From NCBI GenBank assembly GCA_964591245.1, contig CAZPZZ010000175.1, forward strand, positions 1 to 7,597: 7,597 bases of DNA. Reading direction: 5' to 3'. A program made the position numbers and the translations under genes. Numbering within the stretch: the first letter of the stretch is position 1; each line of letters starts with the position of its first letter. The notes beneath the pieces are model-generated. The model did no database searches and was not told the origin of the DNA. It saw nothing but the letters and a program-made list of their open reading frames with translations. Positions 4,856 to 7,597 of the stretch are shown here, one piece after another. The stretch is from CAZPZZ01 sp964591245. Lineage in GTDB: Bacteria > Acidobacteriota > Vicinamibacteria > Vicinamibacterales > UBA8438.

Positions 4856-6898
4856 TTATTCAGGGAGCGCAAGCGCGATCACCTCGGGGACTGGCGAGCC
4901 TCCGATGGTCAGGGCAATGTATTGCCGATCATTGACCAAGTACGTCATCGGCGTGCCGATTGCTCCCCGAGGAAGATCGACAGAGGCGAGTTGTTCGCCA
5001 CTGGCCTTGTCAACGGCAAGCAGTTGGGGACCACCGGTGGAACCGCCGGTCGTGAGTGCGTAGATGAGCAGGGTTGGCGTCACAAGGGGGCCACTTCGAC
5101 TTCCATCACCACCGAGGGGAGGCAGATCGAGCTCTCGTAGCATCGGGTGATTTCTGATGCGCTCTCCGGCCCCGAGTGGCTGCATCCATTCGTGATCTCC
5201 CGTATTGAGATTGATCGCCGTCATGCGGGAGTAGGGGGGCTTGAAGAGTGGAAGGCCTTGCGGCATCGTCGGTGAACGAGTGCCAGCTCCCCGTGCCTCG
5301 ATGATGTTGAGGGTGGCCCCTTCTCCTGGCTCGGGGTCACGGTAATTCCGCACGCTGAACGCGTTCACCGAGGGGACGTAGAGCAGCCCTGTCTCCGGAT
5401 CGACGCCGGCGCCCGACCAATTCGCGCCCCCACCTGCACTCGGTCGTTGGATGGTACCGCGTAGGCTCTGTGGCGTGAATACTGGGCCGAGCCGAAAACC
5501 TTCGACGGCATCGATGGCCATCTGACGAATCGCGGGCGTGAAATCGACGAGGTCGTCGATCGTGGCGCCCTGGTACTCAAACGCGGCCGGGCGGGTCGGA
5601 AAGGGCTGTGTTGGCCACACGACCTCTCCGGGGATGTCGGTGTCGGTTGGGACGGCGCGTTCCTCGATCGGCCAGACGGGTTCTCCGGTTACGCGGTCGA
5701 AGACGTAGAGAAAGCCTTGCTTACTTACTTGAGCCAGGGCCTTGATCGGTTTTCCATCGACTTCAATGTCGATCAGGTTGGGCGCAGCCGGGAAGTCATA
5801 GTCCCAGAGTCCGTGGTGCACGGCCTGAAAGTGCCATTCACGTTGACCAGTTTCGATGTTGAGGGCGACGACGCTCTCGGCAAAGAGATTGGCACCGGGG
5901 CGGTGGCCGCCGTAGTAGTCTGGAGCCGGCGTGTTCGTGGGCAGGTAGACCAGTCCGAGTTCTGGGTCAGCGCTCATCATCGACCAGACACCGACTTTTC
6001 CGGTCACGCGCCAGGAGTCGCCGCCCCAGGTGTCATTGCCGAATTCGTCACCTTGCGGAATCGTGTGAAAGGTCCACTTGGTGCGACCCGATCGCGTGTC
6101 GAATCCACGCATCCACCCCGGCGGAGCCTCTCGGGTGATGTTGTACGACGAGATTGACGATGGCGTGATGATGGTGTCACCGACTACGAGCGGAGGAGAT
6201 TGTACGGAATAGAGGAGGGCGTTCAGCCAGTCACGGTCCTCGCGGGCGGCACGCGGAAGGTCTCGCGTTAGGTCGACTCGTCCATTCTCTCCGAAATCGA
6301 GACACGGACGTCCATTCTCGGCCTCGACACAAATCAAGTAGCCGTTGCTCGTTCCCCAGAAAATTCGCTCAGATGCACCATCGGTCCAGTAGGCGACTCC
6401 GCGTTGGTTCCATCGAGCCGTCATTGTGGTCGTGCCGGCTTCATAGGTTTTGGGGTTATAGACCCATAACGTCTCGCCGGTAGCGGCGTCGATGGCCGCG
6501 CCCTGTGACGTCGGCATATTGATAAAGATCTTGCCGCCGACCATGAGCGGGGTCGCCTTTAGGTTGTTTGTGTAGGGGGGTTGGCCGTCTCGCCACCGAT
6601 CAGGGTCTTCTTCGTTCAGGGCATCGAAGATGACGTCCGAGGGAGCCCACCACTCGCCACCGTCTGGCGTGCTCTTGCTGATATAGGCATCTGCGGATTG
6701 CCACTGCCAGGCGACTTCGAGTTCCGAAAAGTTCGTCGCGTCGATCTGCTCCAGCGGCGAGTATTTTGTACTTCCCAGATCGCCACCGTACGTGGGCCAC
6801 TCGCCGTTAGTCGGCGCTCCTTGCTGCGCGACAGCTGGCCCTGCAGTCATTACCGCCGTCACGAGAAATATCGAGAGTGCGCTCGCCCATCGGATCAT
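4856..6898 (-). CDS. Periplasmic PQQ-dependent dehydrogenase, membrane-glucose-dehydrogenase type without membrane anchor
   Basis: A 680-residue quinoprotein that would oxidise a sugar or alcohol with pyrroloquinoline quinone in the periplasm. Residues 1-25 are a Sec signal peptide ending PAVAQ. The mature part opens with WPTYGGDLGSTKYSPL, typical of the glucose-dehydrogenase group. Propeller W-motifs recur: AATGETLWVY, RSGRTKWTF, ETGQREWHF, VTGEPVW, NTGDHEW. HHGLWDYDFP carries D366, and VSKQGFLYVFDR carries K393. Their 27-residue spacing equals that between catalytic Asp466 and Lys493 of E. coli Gcd as I recall them. The five membrane helices of Gcd are absent and no CXXCH haem domain is present, so electrons must pass to a separate acceptor. 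The start at 6898 is set by GGAGGAG seven bases upstream and by the signal peptide; the frame stays open to 7123, but that extension is Arg/His-rich and unlike an export signal. It converges on the haem/propeller gene. Family sure, substrate unknown. Confidence 0.9.
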   Translation of the reverse strand: MIRWASALSIFLVTAVMTAGPAVAQQGAPTNGEWPTYGGDLGSTKYSPLEQIDATNFSELEVAWQWQSADAYISKSTPDGGEWWAPSDVIFDALNEEDPDRWRDGQPPYTNNLKATPLMVGGKIFINMPTSQGAAIDAATGETLWVYNPKTYEAGTTTMTARWNQRGVAYWTDGASERIFWGTSNGYLICVEAENGRPCLDFGENGRVDLTRDLPRAAREDRDWLNALLYSVQSPPLVVGDTIITPSSISSYNITREAPPGWMRGFDTRSGRTKWTFHTIPQGDEFGNDTWGGDSWRVTGKVGVWSMMSADPELGLVYLPTNTPAPDYYGGHRPGANLFAESVVALNIETGQREWHFQAVHHGLWDYDFPAAPNLIDIEVDGKPIKALAQVSKQGFLYVFDRVTGEPVWPIEERAVPTDTDIPGEVVWPTQPFPTRPAAFEYQGATIDDLVDFTPAIRQMAIDAVEGFRLGPVFTPQSLRGTIQRPSAGGGANWSGAGVDPETGLLYVPSVNAFSVRNYRDPEPGEGATLNIIEARGAGTRSPTMPQGLPLFKPPYSRMTAINLNTGDHEWMQPLGAGERIRNHPMLRELDLPPLGGDGSRSGPLVTPTLLIYALTTGGSTGGPQLLAVDKASGEQLASVDLPRGAIGTPMTYLVNDRQYIALTIGGSPVPEVIALALPE

Positions 6899-6905
6899 CT
6901 GGTGT

Positions 6906-6912
6906 CTCCTCC
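6906..6912 (-). promoter_or_regulatory. Ribosome binding site that decides the PQQ gene start
   Basis: Read on the - strand, GGAGGAG ends seven bases before ATG 6898. This perfect Shine-Dalgarno placement, together with the signal peptide that begins there, overrides the longer open frame that starts at 7123. Confidence 0.75.
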
Positions 6913-6936
6913 GCCGTTGTGACCGTTGATGCGACC

Positions 6937-6942
6937 ATAATA
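6937..6942 (-). promoter_or_regulatory. Possible -10 box for the PQQ gene
   Basis: The - strand reads TATTAT here (5 of 6 to TATAAT), about 39 bases before the PQQ start, leaving a leader of roughly 30 bases that contains the ribosome binding site. No good -35 box is seen at 16-18 bases spacing, so an activator-dependent promoter or chance are both possible. Confidence 0.25.
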
Positions 6943-7001
6943 CCGTCACCGGCCTGAGCTGTGGTGAAATCGCTTGCGTTCTGTGCGGGCCCCGGAAGGG
7001 G

Positions 7002-7031
7002 ATGACCTGAAATGAAGTCGGACGATAGAAT
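7002..7031 (+). promoter_or_regulatory. Possible sigma70-like promoter for the right-edge gene
   Basis: ATGACC (7002-7007, 4 of 6 to TTGACA) and TAGAAT (7026-7031, 5 of 6 to TATAAT) are separated by 18 bases. Transcription would begin near 7038, giving a leader of about 27 bases to GTG 7065. It sits in the divergent gap shared with the PQQ gene, so the two genes may share regulation. Prediction by eye only. Confidence 0.3.
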
Positions 7032-7064
7032 GTTTCCAACGTGGCACGAGCGATTGGAGAGCGG

Positions 7065-7597
7065 GTGAGGCCTAGGGTTGCCGTATGTCGGGGAGTCGTG
7101 CCGACACTGACGTTGACACTCATCGGTATGCTGCTGTGGGAGGCTCAGGACGCGGTTGGGCAGGGCCGGCGGCTCGAACCTGAGACCTACCATTGGGTAC
7201 TACCTGCGCAATACGACGGTGTTGACGTCGTCGAGTTGCATCCTGGTGATTGCTACGTGATCCAGCGGGCGGATGGCGTGGTGTATTTCGGAGATCCGCT
7301 ACCAGATGTTGCAGAGATCCAGCCGTTACTCGGAGCACCCGTTGCGCATGTCGTCGAAGACGACGGCGAGCAGCCCGTCTGTCGTCTCGGGACGTGTGTG
7401 GCGTTGGCGCGTTTGACAGAAGTCATCACAGCCCAGCTGATCGAGTCGGGGGATCCTCGATCCCAACGGTCCGCCAACCATCGGCCCTCGCCACTGGATG
7501 GCATGCGCGGGGGGGCCTATTCGGATGTGGGGTCACCGCACCGAACCCGTTATCGCCGTGCGGCTGAGCAGCGCATGGCGTATTTGCATCGCCGTAC
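7065..7597 (+). CDS. Unrecognised protein, N-terminal part, runs off the right edge
   Basis: The frame is open from 7029 to the window end with no stop. From GTG 7065 it gives 177 codons and remains incomplete. A short GGAGA (7056-7060) precedes this start; GTG 7041 is an alternative. Residues 11-25 (VVPTLTLTLIGMLLW) after an Arg-containing head form a signal peptide or membrane anchor, so the rest is probably outside the cytoplasm. Residues about 38-127 look like a folded, acidic domain (ETYHWVLPAQYDGVDVVE; DGVVYFGDPLPDV) with cysteines at 63, 106 and 111 that may pair. From about residue 129 on it becomes Arg/Ser/Pro-rich, like a linker, ending RRAAEQRMAYLHRR. I recognise no family. In its favour are the open length, the coherent composition and the divergent placement with an upstream promoter-like pair. 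Against it is the low-complexity tail. Confidence 0.5.
   Translation, partial: MRPRVAVCRGVVPTLTLTLIGMLLWEAQDAVGQGRRLEPETYHWVLPAQYDGVDVVELHPGDCYVIQRADGVVYFGDPLPDVAEIQPLLGAPVAHVVEDDGEQPVCRLGTCVALARLTEVITAQLIESGDPRSQRSANHRPSPLDGMRGGAYSDVGSPHRTRYRRAAEQRMAYLHRR

Noticed and set aside
4594..4872. 92-codon - strand frame across the convergent gap
   Set aside because: It overlaps both gene ends, contains the two stem-loops and has no motif or ribosome site. The gap is better read as a terminator region.
6899..7123. 75-codon N-terminal extension of the PQQ dehydrogenase frame
   Set aside because: Its sequence is Arg/His/Thr-rich and would bury the signal peptide. A perfect Shine-Dalgarno site and export signal mark ATG 6898 instead, and the extension overlaps the divergent gene start.

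Overview
The window is about 60% G+C bacterial DNA, with secreted redox and hydrolytic proteins carrying Sec signal peptides. This points to a Gram-negative, diderm aerobe. The combination of a PQQ dehydrogenase of the glucose-dehydrogenase type, a YceI-like protein of the 'C...MxxHLxxAMK' kind, and a carboxypeptidase-regulatory-domain / c-haem / beta-propeller fusion resembles gene content I associate with uncultured Acidobacteriota (Vicinamibacteria-like) or Gemmatimonadota. That assignment is an inference from gene style only. No rRNA, tRNA, CRISPR array, insertion sequence, integrase or attachment site is visible.

Layout. Positions 1-432 hold no convincing gene. They do contain a compact AT-richer patch with two adjacent palindromes (140-170) that looks like an operator or promoter. 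A secreted YceI-like protein follows on the + strand (433-993). After a 252-base gap comes a tight two-gene + strand unit: a cytoplasmic M20 metallopeptidase/deacylase (1246-2376), then, 16 bases after its stop, a large secreted protein (2393-4624). The latter joins a carboxypeptidase-regulatory-like Ig fold, a single c-type haem site (CLRCH) and a streptogramin-lyase-like beta-propeller. It is convergent with a periplasmic PQQ-dependent dehydrogenase on the - strand (4856-6898). The 231-base convergent gap holds two tandem GC-rich stem-loops. Divergent from the PQQ gene, a + strand reading frame starting near 7065 runs off the right edge. It has a membrane or signal segment and no family I recognise.

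How the genes may work together. The PQQ enzyme oxidises a sugar or alcohol in the periplasm but has neither a haem domain nor the N-terminal membrane anchor of classical membrane glucose dehydrogenases, so it needs an external electron acceptor. The neighbouring haem-c/propeller protein is secreted and is a conceivable partner, although it lies on the opposite strand. The M20 enzyme is probably co-transcribed with the haem-c/propeller gene and would process an acylated amino acid or small peptide in the cytoplasm. I see no strongly novel system. The most interesting items are the three-part haem/propeller fusion, its placement beside a haem-less PQQ dehydrogenase, the paired stem-loops, the double palindrome and the unassigned edge gene.
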